A stretch of 64,000 nucleotides of DNA from NCBI GenBank assembly GCA_002313515.1, contig DCBQ01000005.1, positions 1-64,000 on the forward strand. Direction: 5' to 3'. Below, piece by piece: positions 15,646 to 24,833 of the stretch (positions within the stretch are counted from its first letter, which is position 1; the number at the start of each line of letters is the position of its first letter). The position numbers were made by a program, and so were the translations under genes. The notes beneath the pieces are model-generated. The model saw nothing but the letters and a program-made list of their open reading frames with translations, was not told where the DNA came from and did no database searches. This DNA comes from Candidatus Saccharibacteria bacterium UBA1103 (GTDB lineage: Bacteria > Patescibacteriota > Saccharimonadia > Saccharimonadales > Saccharimonadaceae).

Positions 15646-16431
15646 ATGAAAAAATTAATGGCGTTTGATATTGACGACACGCTAAATGTCGCTAAGACTC
15701 CCATGACTGATGAAATGGGTCTAATATTTGCGCATCTGCTGGACTATTACGCGGTGTGTGTAATTTCGGGTCAAAAATTTGAACAGTTTTTAAGGCAGAT
15801 TATTGAACCGATGCATGAGCACGCGACAGTTGAGCGACTGCGCAATTTACACTTAATGGTGGCGCAGGGGACCCAGTACTACACTTGGTCGGGTCTAGAG
15901 AACAATGAGCCGCTGAACCCTAAAAATTGGCGTCAAGTCTATTCCTATCCGCTGACATCTGAGCAGGTGCAAAAAATTGATAGTTCAGTAGAGCAGGCGG
16001 CGAAGGAACTGGGCTACTGGTGTGAGCATCCGGCAGGCGAGGTAAATGAAGACCGGATTTCCCAGGTGACTTTTAGTGCACTGGGCCAGGCAGCCACGCC
16101 AGAGGATAAATACAAGTGGGATCCGGATCATCATAAGCGCGAGGCGATCGTGAAACGAGCACGCGAGCTAGCGCCCGAATTTGATTACGAAATTGGTGGC
16201 ACTACCAGCATTAACATCTTTCTGCCAGGCATGAATAAAACTTTTGGTATGCAACAACTGATGGACCATCTGAATCTGAAGAAATCAGATATTCTCTATT
16301 TTGGCGACATGACCCAGCCGGGTGGCAACGATTATCCAGTGATGCAAATGGGTATTGATACGCTAACCGTTACTAAGTGGCAGGATACGGTTTACGCCTT
16401 GAAGGGCATTATTGCGGTAAGCAAGAGCTAA
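15646..16431 (+). CDS. HAD-IIB hydrolase, eukaryotic-phosphomannomutase-like
   Basis: 261 residues. HAD motif I is FDIDDT (D8, D10) and the C-terminal metal motif is YFGDMTQPGGND, which is close to the FGDKTMPGGND signature of the eukaryotic PMM1/PMM2 family. The GTTSINIFLPGMNK segment corresponds to their substrate cap/core junction. It may interconvert mannose- or glucose-6-phosphate and 1-phosphate, feeding glycan synthesis (the GT39 enzyme lies downstream), or be a sugar phosphatase. It has a conventional AAGGAAG ribosome-binding site 45 nt after murE. Confidence 0.8.
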   Translation: MKKLMAFDIDDTLNVAKTPMTDEMGLIFAHLLDYYAVCVISGQKFEQFLRQIIEPMHEHATVERLRNLHLMVAQGTQYYTWSGLENNEPLNPKNWRQVYSYPLTSEQVQKIDSSVEQAAKELGYWCEHPAGEVNEDRISQVTFSALGQAATPEDKYKWDPDHHKREAIVKRARELAPEFDYEIGGTTSINIFLPGMNKTFGMQQLMDHLNLKKSDILYFGDMTQPGGNDYPVMQMGIDTLTVTKWQDTVYALKGIIAVSKS

Positions 16432-16452
16432 TGTGATAAAATAATTCTGTAC

Positions 16453-16544
16453 GGAGGGGTGTCCGAGTGGTTGAAGGAGCGCGCCTGGAAAGTGCGTATA
16501 GCGGGCAACCGTTATCTGGGGTTCGAATCCCCATCCCTCCGCCA
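16453..16544 (+). tRNA. tRNA-Ser (anticodon GGA)
   Basis: 92 nt with acceptor GGAGGGG/ATCCCTCC region, anticodon loop CTGGAAA, long variable arm and encoded CCA. This is the third serine tRNA in the window. Confidence 0.95.
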
Positions 16545-16553
16545 GATTAACGT

Positions 16554-16629
16554 CGGGGTGTAGCGCAGTTGGTAGCGCGTACGGCTGGGGGCCGTGAGGT
16601 CGCAAGTTCGAGTCTTGTCATCCCGACCA
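16554..16629 (+). tRNA. tRNA-Pro (anticodon GGG)
   Basis: 76 nt with acceptor CGGGGTG/CATCCCG, anticodon loop CTGGGGG, T-loop AGTTCGAGT and encoded CCA. It lies 9 nt after tRNA-Ser, probably in the same transcript. Confidence 0.93.
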
Positions 16630-16650
16630 GAGATATTATTTAATTAACTA

Positions 16651-16712
16651 GAGTCCCCACCTATAAAGGTGGGGCAAGCAGTGGCAACAGCCACGCTGGG
16701 GTGGTTTTATTC
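16651..16712 (+). repeat. Family-A repeat with compensatory arm changes
   Basis: GTCCCCACC/GGTGGGG, linker CAAGCA, GTGGC/GCCAC, GCTGGGGTGGTTTTATTC. Both hairpins differ in sequence from the consensus yet stay fully paired, so structure is what is conserved. It sits at the end of the tRNA transcript, converging with the gene ending at 16786. Confidence 0.8.
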
Positions 16713-16734
16713 GCTTCTCTTAAAATCAAATTTC

Positions 16735-16785
16735 ACCTCACCCGGCGTAGACGCCTGCCCTCCCCGTCAAGGGGAGGGAATAAAA
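16735..16785 (-). repeat. Family-A repeat, inverted copy
   Basis: CACCCGGCGTAGACGCCTGCC followed by CTCCCC/GGGGAG and AATAAAATT. It abuts the stop codon of the glycosyltransferase gene. With 16651-16712 it forms a head-to-head pair. Confidence 0.7.
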
Positions 16786-18363
16786 TTATTCTATGCCATA
16801 TAGCGTCGCCTTGTACTGTTCACTGCCAGTGACCGGGTCTCGGACGGTGATAGTGCGGACGGCTTTCCACTCCGACGTATTTAGCTTAGTGGGCGCATAA
16901 ATTGTGTCGGTATTAGTGGTACCGGTGACCCAAATCTGGTGATGTTCTTTGGCGAACCGATTCATATCCTTTATGGCGCGGTTGAACTGATTATCGCGTA
17001 ACATGGCAAGTGACCCAGTGGGGTCGTTTTTAACGCTATCCCACAGGAAATAGGTTGGATGCTCCTTGCTGTCGTAGAAGCTGGCTTCGTAAAAGCCGTA
17101 GGGGCTATTAGAAATTATCGGGGTATTGCTATGGTCGGTGGCTTGAATCTGCTGAATTACTTCGCCAGTTAAAACACTACTGCCGTTGAATTTGTTGTAA
17201 TTGCCCTGGTGGTAGACCTGGTATATACCGTAGCTGAAGCAGGCGATAATTAGAACTAGGGTGGCGGGAGCTATCCACCAACTATGTTTATCGGATTTGT
17301 AGTTGGTAATCAGTACGGCAATTAGTACCGCCGTAAAGATAGCGGCAGATAAGACATATCGATCAACGAAAGATGAGGTTAGAGGTGGCAGCGATAGTAA
17401 CATCAGGAAAATTACTGGTGCTATTGCCATAGTTAGAACCAGGTAAAAGCTCCGTCGCTCGGCACGATCGTAGCGGATTTGGTGTAGGTAGCGATAAACT
17501 AATACGCCAACTAAGATGATTGCAGTAAAGAACAGTACCGGTAGCCAACCGCTCGCCTGATTGCCTTGTAAGTAGAAGAATAACTCGGACAGGTAGTCGC
17601 TAGGTGTACTCGGGGTGACAGCGGGAATCCAGAAGCCACTACTAACCGTACGGAACTGCGATATTACGGTTGGTACCCAGGGCAGGTATAGTCCGACCGC
17701 CACCACATGGGCAATAACCCACTCCTTACTGAAATAATTTTTAGCAAGCTTCTGGCCTTTTAGATCTTGAATTCGTAGGTAAATCAGGCGATAGACCCAG
17801 TGGCTCAACCAAATCACGGCGGTGAAGTAGTGCGTTAGCATGCCTAGGTAAACTAGCACGCCATAAATAGCATAATCGCGTAATTTATGTGACCTTAGAC
17901 CGTGCCACAACATTAAAGTGGCGGCTAGAACGATAGTGGTGACAACGGTGTACATGCGCGCTTCAATGCCAAACCGTACAAATAATGGAGAAATAGCCAC
18001 CAAAAATACCGATAAAGCAGCGGTTTTGCGATTAAATAACTTTTTTATTAGGAAAAATAGCAGAATTAGGGTAATTACGCCAAAGAAAACCGACATAGAG
18101 CGAAAAGCAATCGCCGATGTGCCGAATAAGCTAGTCCAGCCCTTTAGCAACCAATAATACAGTGGCGGGTGAACGTCCAAGGCGGTGTAGTGGGTGATCT
18201 CGGATAAATTATATTTGGTGATGTAGGCGCTAAAGGCCTCGTCAAACCAGATGGAGCTGGCGGTTAAGCGGGTCAGGGTAAGGGCGAGAAATCCGCCGAT
18301 CGCAACCGCCAGTGCCGTTAGGCTACCCCATTTCGAATTAAAGAATTTGGCTGCACTTTTCAT
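16786..18363 (-). CDS. Polytopic glycosyltransferase, GT39/ArnT (PMT_2) type
   Basis: 525 residues with about ten membrane segments. The first extracytoplasmic loop carries the Asp-Glu pair of GT-C enzymes (WFDEAFSAYI, D41-E42), followed by DVHPPLYYWLL, the family hallmark. The C-terminal 110 residues are soluble. Such enzymes move a sugar from a polyprenyl-phosphate donor to a protein or lipid outside the membrane, and the acceptor is unknown. Extended -10 TGC-TATAAT ends 6 nt before ATG (leaderless). Confidence 0.85.
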   Translation of the reverse strand: MKSAAKFFNSKWGSLTALAVAIGGFLALTLTRLTASSIWFDEAFSAYITKYNLSEITHYTALDVHPPLYYWLLKGWTSLFGTSAIAFRSMSVFFGVITLILLFFLIKKLFNRKTAALSVFLVAISPLFVRFGIEARMYTVVTTIVLAATLMLWHGLRSHKLRDYAIYGVLVYLGMLTHYFTAVIWLSHWVYRLIYLRIQDLKGQKLAKNYFSKEWVIAHVVAVGLYLPWVPTVISQFRTVSSGFWIPAVTPSTPSDYLSELFFYLQGNQASGWLPVLFFTAIILVGVLVYRYLHQIRYDRAERRSFYLVLTMAIAPVIFLMLLSLPPLTSSFVDRYVLSAAIFTAVLIAVLITNYKSDKHSWWIAPATLVLIIACFSYGIYQVYHQGNYNKFNGSSVLTGEVIQQIQATDHSNTPIISNSPYGFYEASFYDSKEHPTYFLWDSVKNDPTGSLAMLRDNQFNRAIKDMNRFAKEHHQIWVTGTTNTDTIYAPTKLNTSEWKAVRTITVRDPVTGSEQYKATLYGIE

Positions 18364-18390
18364 ATGTTAATTATAGCAAAAGAGAAAGTC

Positions 18391-18486
18391 AGCTAGTGCA
18401 CTTCTGCTACGAAGGACTCGCCTCCCTGTAGCACAGGAGAGGCGGGAGGCAGTCAGCCGTATCCTGAGGAGCGGAATGCGCTAGCT
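18391..18486 (+). repeat. Family-B repeat with replaced outer arms
   Basis: The core GGACTCGCCTCCCTGTAGC...AGGAGAGGCGGGAGGCAG is nearly identical to 4542-4652. The outer arms are different but still complementary (AGCTAGTGC with GCGCTAGCT), again conserving structure rather than sequence. Confidence 0.75.
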
Positions 18487-18502
18487 GGCATGAACTCTGA
18501 TC

Positions 18503-18531
18503 TTGCTCATGTTTAATCATAGTGCTACAAT
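18503..18531 (+). promoter_or_regulatory. Promoter of the oleate hydratase gene
   Basis: TTGCTC, 17 nt, TACAAT with TGC just before it (extended -10), 44 nt before ATG 18575. The gene has a strong AAGGAGG ribosome-binding site, so it is leadered. Confidence 0.65.
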
Positions 18532-18574
18532 ATCCATGATTGATTAAGAAACAAAAAGGAGGGAACTGAAAAAT

Positions 18575-20443
18575 ATGTACTACGCAAGTGGTAATTACGA
18601 CGCCTTTGTGCGACCAAAGAAGCCAGAGGGTGTCGATAATAAACATGCTTATATTATAGGTACTGGTCTAGCAGCCTTGGCCGCGGCAGTAGTACTGGTG
18701 CGTGACGCGCAGATGCCGGGCAAGAACATTCACATTTTTGAGAAGGATGAACTACCAGGCGGTGCTTGTGACGGTCGGGAAATTCAAGGCATTGGTTATG
18801 TCATGCGTGGTGGTCGCGAGCTAGATAACCACTATGAGGTGCTATATGATATCCTTCATTCCATTCCGTCACTAGAACGCAAGAACGCCAGCGTGCTGGA
18901 TGAGTTATATTGGCTGAACCGCGAAGATCCCAACTTCACCATGTGTCGCGCCACTGAAGAGCAGGGCAAGCCGGCTGTTGATGGTAAATTTGGCCTGAGT
19001 GATAAGGCGGCTATGGAAATCATGGCACTCTTCTTTACGCCAAATGAAAAGCTGTACAACAAGCGCATTGATGAAGTCTTTGACGATGAGGTCTTTAAAT
19101 CCAACTTCTGGCTATACTGGCGTACCATGTTCGCCTTTGAGAACTGGCACTCTGCGCTCGAGATGAAGCTGTATATTAAAAGGTTTATTCACCATGTATC
19201 GGGTCTACCGGACTTTACAGCACTACGCTTTAGCCGTTATAACCAGTACGAATCATTCATTCTGCCGATGGTCAAATACCTAGAGAAGGCGGGTGTACAG
19301 TTCCACTACAACACCAAGGTTAACGACGTCAAGATTGAAGTTGGCGGTCAGCGTGTAGCTAAGCGTCCACGCTCGAGTGTTGGTGAGGATACTATTTTGC
19401 GTATTCAACAAGAGCAGTTCCCGCGTAATCCGTATAGCACGGACATCAAGAAGGTAGCTAAAGCCATTGTCATCGCCGATGCAGGTGGCGAGCATACTAT
19501 TGACCTAACCGAGGACGACTACCTGTTTATTACACCGGGTGGTTGTGTGGAGAACGCTACTATTGGTTCGCAGAACGAGCCAGCAGCCTGGAACCCGGAT
19601 CTAAAGCAGGGCGGTGGCTGGGACATGTGGCGCCGCATTGCCAAGCAAGATAAATCCTTTGGTCATCCAGATAAGTTCTGCTACGACCCAGAAGCCAGTA
19701 AGTGGATGAGTGCCACGGTGACGACCTTGGACAACGAGATTCCGCCGTATATTCAGAATATTTGCCGCCGCGATCCGTTTAGCGGCCGCACGGTTACTGG
19801 CGGTATAGTATCAGTCAAGGATTCGAATTGGCTAATGAGCTGGACGCTAAATCGCCAGCAGCAGTTTAAGGATCAGCCGAAGAACCAATTGAGCGTATGG
19901 GTCTACGGTCTATTTCCTGATCAGCCAGGCAATTACGTCAAGAAACCAATGCGTGAATGTACTGGTAAAGAGATTTGTGAAGAATGGCTGTATCATCTAG
20001 GTGTGCCAGTTGACCGCATTGAAGAACTAGCGACTAATCACGCTAACTCGGTGCCAGTGATGATGCCGTATATCGATGCCTTCTTTATGCCGCGTGAAGC
20101 GGGCGATCGTCCGGATGTCGTGCCTGATGGGGCAGTGAACTTTGCCTTCCTGGGTCAGTTCGCCGAGGAACCGCGTGATGTAATCTTTACTACGGAATAC
20201 TCAGTGCGTACAGCTATGGAAGCAGTGTATACACTATTCAATGTTGAGCGCGGCGTGCCGGAGGTCTGGAATAGCACCTATGACGTGCGCGATCTGGTTA
20301 ATGCCTCGGTTGCCCTGCGTGATGGCCGTAAGTTGACTGATATGGATCTGCCGTTTACACAGAAGCTAGTGCTAGAGAAGGTTATCCAAGCCGTTAAGGA
20401 TACTGATATCGAGAAGCTGCTAAAGGAGTATAAAGCGATTTAG
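18575..20443 (+). CDS. ohyA: Oleate hydratase (FAD-dependent fatty-acid double-bond hydratase)
   Basis: 622 residues, typical of the family once called myosin-cross-reactive antigen. These enzymes add water to the cis-9 double bond of oleate (and relatives) to give 10-hydroxy fatty acids, using FAD as a structural and activating cofactor. Visible: FAD loop IIGTGLAALAAA (27-38), EKDELPGGACDG, and the RGGRELDNHYE motif (78-88), whose Glu82 matches the proposed catalytic Glu. It is a single gene with its own promoter, framed by a family-B repeat upstream and a family-A array downstream, which suggests an acquired cargo gene. No other fatty-acid gene is near, so it may act on host lipids. Confidence 0.95.
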   Translation: MYYASGNYDAFVRPKKPEGVDNKHAYIIGTGLAALAAAVVLVRDAQMPGKNIHIFEKDELPGGACDGREIQGIGYVMRGGRELDNHYEVLYDILHSIPSLERKNASVLDELYWLNREDPNFTMCRATEEQGKPAVDGKFGLSDKAAMEIMALFFTPNEKLYNKRIDEVFDDEVFKSNFWLYWRTMFAFENWHSALEMKLYIKRFIHHVSGLPDFTALRFSRYNQYESFILPMVKYLEKAGVQFHYNTKVNDVKIEVGGQRVAKRPRSSVGEDTILRIQQEQFPRNPYSTDIKKVAKAIVIADAGGEHTIDLTEDDYLFITPGGCVENATIGSQNEPAAWNPDLKQGGGWDMWRRIAKQDKSFGHPDKFCYDPEASKWMSATVTTLDNEIPPYIQNICRRDPFSGRTVTGGIVSVKDSNWLMSWTLNRQQQFKDQPKNQLSVWVYGLFPDQPGNYVKKPMRECTGKEICEEWLYHLGVPVDRIEELATNHANSVPVMMPYIDAFFMPREAGDRPDVVPDGAVNFAFLGQFAEEPRDVIFTTEYSVRTAMEAVYTLFNVERGVPEVWNSTYDVRDLVNASVALRDGRKLTDMDLPFTQKLVLEKVIQAVKDTDIEKLLKEYKAI

Positions 20444-20454
20444 CTGTATAGAGA

Positions 20455-20632
20455 AGCCCGCCCCCCATCAGGGGCGAGAAACAGATTCTAATAGTGTCTG
20501 CGGCCTATGCTCAGATTTAAAGTCCCGCCCCATCAGGGGCGTAAGCTGTGACATGCACTACGCGTAAAACTTAAGTCCCGCCCCATCAGGGGCGGGCAAG
20601 CTGGTGCGTAGCACCGCTGGGTGGGGTTTGTA
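20455..20632 (+). repeat. Array of three family-A elements
   Basis: CCCGCCCC-ATCA-GGGGCG units begin near 20457, 20523 and 20575. Only the last is complete (second hairpin GGTGC/GCACC, then GCTGGGTGGGGTTTG); the first two have unrelated flanks. With the inverted copy that follows, it fills most of the 400-nt gap after the oleate hydratase gene. No gene seen there. Confidence 0.8.
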
Positions 20633-20659
20633 AACTCTAGTTAAACTAACTAATACTAC

Positions 20660-20717
20660 AAACCCCTTCCGTCACGACTACGTCGTGCCACCTTCCCCTG
20701 ATGGGGAAGGACTTTTG
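20660..20717 (-). repeat. Family-A repeat, inverted
   Basis: AAACCCC...CACGACTACGTCGTG (second hairpin) CCACCTTCCCC-TGAT-GGGGAAGG. It faces the array at 20455-20632. Confidence 0.75.
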
Positions 20718-20750
20718 TTATTGACAACTAACACCATTATTTCCTAGTGC

Positions 20751-20779
20751 TTGACAATAAAACATAAACGTGATAGTAT
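20751..20779 (+). promoter_or_regulatory. Strong promoter
   Basis: TTGACA, 17 nt, TAGTAT. Further TTGACA boxes are at 20721 and near 20813, so tandem promoters are possible. Confidence 0.8.
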
Positions 20780-20844
20780 TAATAATGTCGAACGAAGATA
20801 GAAACGGTTGACAAAGAAGATAGATAAAAACAGAAAGGAAGATA

Positions 20845-21240
20845 ATGGTTAAAAACCTAAACTCTATTAATAGTGCCAAAAATCAAGAGGCAATTGACAA
20901 CATGAGCGAGCGCGAGCGTCGTAATGCTGGTTTAACGCGCGATCTAGCGATCGTGGCTACATCGGAAATGGCTTTAGCTAATCTGGACGACGTTAAGGGC
21001 ATTAACTTTATGACGCACCGAAAGGCTAACGAAAAGCGCGCACTGGATCAGGCGGCCAACGAAGCCGGTGCGCAGAAAGAATATGCTCAGGAGGTAGAGA
21101 ATGCCCCCTTTGGCAGTCACGAAGACTACGAGCAACGCCAAGCTACACGTGCCGACCGTTACGACGGTACACCGAACTTAAATGAGGACGAAGAGAAAAC
21201 CGTTCAGGTAGTTAGTGGCGAGGCCACTAACTACGAATAA
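20845..21240 (+). CDS. Acidic soluble protein of unknown function
   Basis: 131 residues, rich in Glu, Asp, Asn and Ala, no membrane segment, no cysteine, predicted helical (SERERRNAGLTRDLAIVATSEMALANL) with an acidic tail. Not recognised. A consensus promoter, a good AAAGGAAG ribosome-binding site and a terminator at 21267 make it a well-expressed single gene. Confidence 0.75.
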   Translation: MVKNLNSINSAKNQEAIDNMSERERRNAGLTRDLAIVATSEMALANLDDVKGINFMTHRKANEKRALDQAANEAGAQKEYAQEVENAPFGSHEDYEQRQATRADRYDGTPNLNEDEEKTVQVVSGEATNYE

Positions 21241-21266
21241 AACGTAGAGTAGCAATTACACATAGA

Positions 21267-21297
21267 CAGCCCTGCAGATATAGCAGGGCTATTTCGT
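21267..21297 (+). terminator. Intrinsic terminator
   Basis: AGCCCTGC/GCAGGGCT hairpin followed by ATTTCG. Confidence 0.7.
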
Positions 21298-21310
21298 GAA
21301 TACGTCGAGC

Positions 21311-21338
21311 TTGACAAAAACGCTAAATCATGTATTCT
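21311..21338 (+). promoter_or_regulatory. Promoter of the SPFH gene
   Basis: TTGACA, 16 nt, TATTCT, about 60 nt before the start codon. Confidence 0.65.
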
Positions 21339-21399
21339 ATATATAGATGCAAATTGCATCCATAGCTCGCTTGGGCTAGCTCTTTAGAAAGATGGAAAG

Positions 21400-22431
21400 A
21401 TGGTTTTATTCATCATTAGTGTGGTCTTTTTGGTGATTGCTGTTGCCGCTGTGCTTTATGCGGTGACTAGGCGTCGTGGAATAGCGGCGGCTAAGTCAGA
21501 AGTGGCCGAAGCTAAAAAAGCCACCAAGGATGACTACGACGATAGCGAATCTCACAGTCTAAAAAAGGCCAGGCATACATTAGCGTATCGGCAGGGCCAA
21601 CGAATAAAAGGCGCCGTTGTAGCATGTGTTACGGCCATTATTGGCGGAATCATGATGCTATTCTGCGTATTCTATACGCAGGATGCGGGCAACGTAGTCG
21701 TACTGCGTAACTTTGGTGGTTCGATTGCCGGCGTTTCAAAGGATGCTGGTTTGCACACTAAAGCGCCATGGCAGACTGTTATAACCTACGATGCGCGCAA
21801 CAATCTGATTAACTTCTATGGTGCCGACACTGAGTACAAGGCAGATGGCGGTAGCTACGAAGGTAAGCAGGTTTCGATTAATGATAAGTCTGGCGCCAGT
21901 GCTAACGTTGACATTCAGGTAAACTATTCGCTTAACCCTGATGCAGCCGATGATCTGTATCTGAACTATGGCACGCAGAAAAGTATGACAGAGAAGTATG
22001 TCGGCAATGATCTGCGTTCGGTTACACGTGAAGTGTCGGGTCAGTTTGACACGATTACTATGCTGACTAACCGTAGTCAGTTTACTAAGGCTGTGCAGAA
22101 GGCACTGGAGACCAAGTGGAACAAGATTGGTTTGGTTGTCGAGCAGGTAAGCGTGCAGGATGTGCGCTATCCATCGTCAATTACAGAGGCTTATTCGGCG
22201 GCGCAGGCGGCTGAGGTTAACAAGCAAAAGGCTAAGAACGAGCAGGAAACTGCTAAGGTTCAGGCCGAGACCAAGAAGATCGAGGCGCAGGGCGAAGCGG
22301 ATGCTAACGCAGTGCTGAATAATTCACTGACTGATAAGGTACTGACGCAGAAGTATATTGATGCGCTGAAAAACGCCGATAATCTCACTGTAGTGCCGAA
22401 CGGATCAGTTCCTATGATTCAAACTAAGTAG
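21400..22431 (+). CDS. SPFH/Band 7 (prohibitin-like) membrane protein
   Basis: 343 residues. There are two membrane segments (about 1-22 and 72-95), an SPFH domain (NVVVLRNFGGSIAGV...GLHTKAPWQ...), then a charged helical coiled-coil stretch (AAEVNKQKAKNEQETAKVQAETKKIEAQGEADAN). These proteins form large rings that organise membrane microdomains or control membrane proteases. Single gene with its own promoter and terminator. Confidence 0.9.
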   Translation: MVLFIISVVFLVIAVAAVLYAVTRRRGIAAAKSEVAEAKKATKDDYDDSESHSLKKARHTLAYRQGQRIKGAVVACVTAIIGGIMMLFCVFYTQDAGNVVVLRNFGGSIAGVSKDAGLHTKAPWQTVITYDARNNLINFYGADTEYKADGGSYEGKQVSINDKSGASANVDIQVNYSLNPDAADDLYLNYGTQKSMTEKYVGNDLRSVTREVSGQFDTITMLTNRSQFTKAVQKALETKWNKIGLVVEQVSVQDVRYPSSITEAYSAAQAAEVNKQKAKNEQETAKVQAETKKIEAQGEADANAVLNNSLTDKVLTQKYIDALKNADNLTVVPNGSVPMIQTK

Positions 22432-22444
22432 CCATCGATCACCT

Positions 22445-22478
22445 TAATGGGCTATCCTTCATGGATAGCCCATTTTTA
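22445..22478 (+). terminator. Intrinsic terminator
   Basis: AATGGGCTATCC/GGATAGCCCATT hairpin followed by TTTATT. Confidence 0.88.
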
Positions 22479-22589
22479 TTAAAAATAATGACATATTTTT
22501 ATTAATTTGGCCTCCATTGGTTGTGGATTGCCTATCGTAGCTAATACGACCATGGGGCTCTACCGCCTTTCTGTTGTATAATATAACTA

Positions 22590-24290
22590 ATGAATCAGTA
22601 TGCGGATGAAGTAAGGCGAACAGTAAAAAAGCTGTTCGATGTGGATGTGAAGGTGGAGTTGAGTCGGCCGGACCCGCAATTTGGAGACTATGCCACCAAT
22701 GTGGCGATGCAGCTGGCCGGTCGACTACATCAAGCACCCCGGGCGATTGCCGAACAGATCAAGAACGAGCTAGACCAGAGTGGTACCTATAGTGAGGTTT
22801 CAATTGCGGGGCCAGGCTTTATTAACTTACGTTTGTCAGCTAAAGCCCTGAATCAAGATTTGGAGAATAAATTTAACAGCCAGATTCCGTTTGGCAATAA
22901 CCAGGACGGGGCGGGCAAGAAAGTGTTGGTAGAATATCCCTCGACCAACATGGCAAAGCCGTTTTCTATTGGGCATTTACGACCGGCCAATCAGGGTTGG
23001 GCGGCACGTAATCTAATGAAAGTGACCGGCTGGGACGTGATTACAGACAATCACCTGGGCGACTACGGATCGCCATTTGGTATCTGGGTGGTTGGATTTA
23101 AGAAGTTCAGTAGCGAGGAAGCGCTAAAACAGCGTGGGGTCTACGAGCTGGGCGATATCTATATCAAGACCAAGGCGGCCATGAAAGAAGAAGCGGAGGC
23201 AGGTAAACACGACCTAGCGGATGCGGCGCAGGGGTGGCTATTAAAGCTGGAACAACATGACCCCGAGGCGGTCGGCTATTCTGAGCGTTTTAATAAAATA
23301 TCGCTGGATCACATTCATGATGTCATGAAGCGGCTGGGCATCAGTACAGATTACGAGCTGGGTGAAAAGTTCTTTGCTGAGAAGGGCAAAGCGGCGGTGC
23401 AGGACTTGCTAAACAAGGGCTTGGCCATTCAGAACCCAGACGGCTCGGTAATTGTAGACCTGAATGATTATGGTATTAAGACCCCAATGCTGGTACTGAA
23501 ATCTAATGGTGCGGCACTCTACGCTACGACCGACCTGGCCACCATGCTGTACCGCGACCAGACTTTTCATGTTGACCGGGTAATTTTCTGCGTTGGTAGC
23601 GAACAAAAGTTTTACTTCCAGCAGCTGTTTGCCATGGCAAAGAAAATTGGGCTGAAAACCGAAATGATTCACATGTGGTATGGCATGATTGATCAGCTGA
23701 ACGAGGATGGCACGCGCGAGAAGATGTCCAGCCGCAAGGGCGTGGTACTGCTAGAGGAGCTATTAGATAAGGCCGAAGAGCGGGCGCGCGCCAATGCTAA
23801 GACGCCGGATCTATCTGATAGTGACATTAAAAAGATTGCGGTGGGGGCGATTAAGTTTAGTGATTTTGCCAACGACCGTCGTACCGGCATGCTGTTTGAT
23901 TGGAACACCATGTTTAGCTTGACCGGATATTCGGGGCCGTACGTGCAGTATGCCGCCGTGCGGGTGAATAAGATTCTGTGCGACAATCCGATTCCGGAGG
24001 TTGATTATAGTGGTTATGACTACGAGCCTGAGAAGGCGGTGATTTTGAAGCTGCTGGATTATCCAAATATTGTGAAGCTGGCGGCCGATAACCTAGAGCC
24101 GCACCGCATTGCGACCTATATTTATGAGCTAGCAAAGGAGCTAAACCGCTACTACGAACACACACCGATTGCCACCGAGCAGGTGAATGAGGTGGAGAAG
24201 GCGGCGCGCTTGCATCTAATGCAGCACGTAGAATATGTGTTCAAACATGGTTTAGGAATTTTGGGAATTGAGATTCCGGAAAGGATGTAG
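22590..24290 (+). CDS. argS: Arginyl-tRNA synthetase
   Basis: 566 residues, class I. An N-terminal ADD-type tRNA-binding domain (residues 1-85, with FGDYATNVAM) is followed by the HIGH-like box SIGHLR and a KMSSRKG loop. The C-terminal domain has the YVQYAAVRVNKIL helix that reads the tRNA. It heads an operon with orn and a small gene. TATAAT ends 7 nt before ATG, so the mRNA is probably leaderless. Confidence 0.97.
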   Translation: MNQYADEVRRTVKKLFDVDVKVELSRPDPQFGDYATNVAMQLAGRLHQAPRAIAEQIKNELDQSGTYSEVSIAGPGFINLRLSAKALNQDLENKFNSQIPFGNNQDGAGKKVLVEYPSTNMAKPFSIGHLRPANQGWAARNLMKVTGWDVITDNHLGDYGSPFGIWVVGFKKFSSEEALKQRGVYELGDIYIKTKAAMKEEAEAGKHDLADAAQGWLLKLEQHDPEAVGYSERFNKISLDHIHDVMKRLGISTDYELGEKFFAEKGKAAVQDLLNKGLAIQNPDGSVIVDLNDYGIKTPMLVLKSNGAALYATTDLATMLYRDQTFHVDRVIFCVGSEQKFYFQQLFAMAKKIGLKTEMIHMWYGMIDQLNEDGTREKMSSRKGVVLLEELLDKAEERARANAKTPDLSDSDIKKIAVGAIKFSDFANDRRTGMLFDWNTMFSLTGYSGPYVQYAAVRVNKILCDNPIPEVDYSGYDYEPEKAVILKLLDYPNIVKLAADNLEPHRIATYIYELAKELNRYYEHTPIATEQVNEVEKAARLHLMQHVEYVFKHGLGILGIEIPERM

Positions 24291-24293
24291 AAA

Positions 24294-24833
24294 ATGGACA
24301 AAAAGGCAAGTTTATTCTGGGTGGACCTAGAGATGACCGGGCTAGAACCGGATATTGATAAAATCTGTGAGGTTGGCGTGATTGCGACTGATTGGCAGTT
24401 CAATGAAGTAGCGCGCTACGAATCAGCGGTAAAGGTGGATCGCGAGTTTATGGAAACCCGCATGACGGGCGAGTTCTGGCAGAAGAATCAGGCGAGTCAC
24501 GACAATTTAATTAAGAATTCCACGTCGGCGGACGCTAAGACGGCGGCGCAAGTCGAGAAAGAGCTAATTGACTTTGTGAACACTAATTTTGATACTACTA
24601 ATCCGATTTACTTAGCCGGCAATTCGATTCACCAGGATCAGAAGTTCATCGAGCGGGAGTGGGTAGAGCTGAACAAGCTATTTAATTATCGCCAGCTGGA
24701 CGTTAGCGCCTGGAAGATTATTTTTGAAAACCGGGGCGTAGTGTTTAATAAGCCAGAAGCTCACCGGGCCATGAGCGATATTGAAGGCTCGATGGAAGAG
24801 CTAAAGTATTATCTAGAAAGGGTAAAATTCTAA
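24294..24833 (+). CDS. orn: Oligoribonuclease (DEDDh 3'-5' exonuclease)
   Basis: 179 residues, the usual length. It degrades 2-5 nt RNA and pGpG to mononucleotides. The DEDDh residues are in WVDLEMTGL (D, E), GNSIHQDQKFI (D) and HRAMSDIEGS (H, D). It starts 3 nt after argS with an AAGGATG-type ribosome-binding site inside argS. Confidence 0.95.
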   Translation: MDKKASLFWVDLEMTGLEPDIDKICEVGVIATDWQFNEVARYESAVKVDREFMETRMTGEFWQKNQASHDNLIKNSTSADAKTAAQVEKELIDFVNTNFDTTNPIYLAGNSIHQDQKFIEREWVELNKLFNYRQLDVSAWKIIFENRGVVFNKPEAHRAMSDIEGSMEELKYYLERVKF

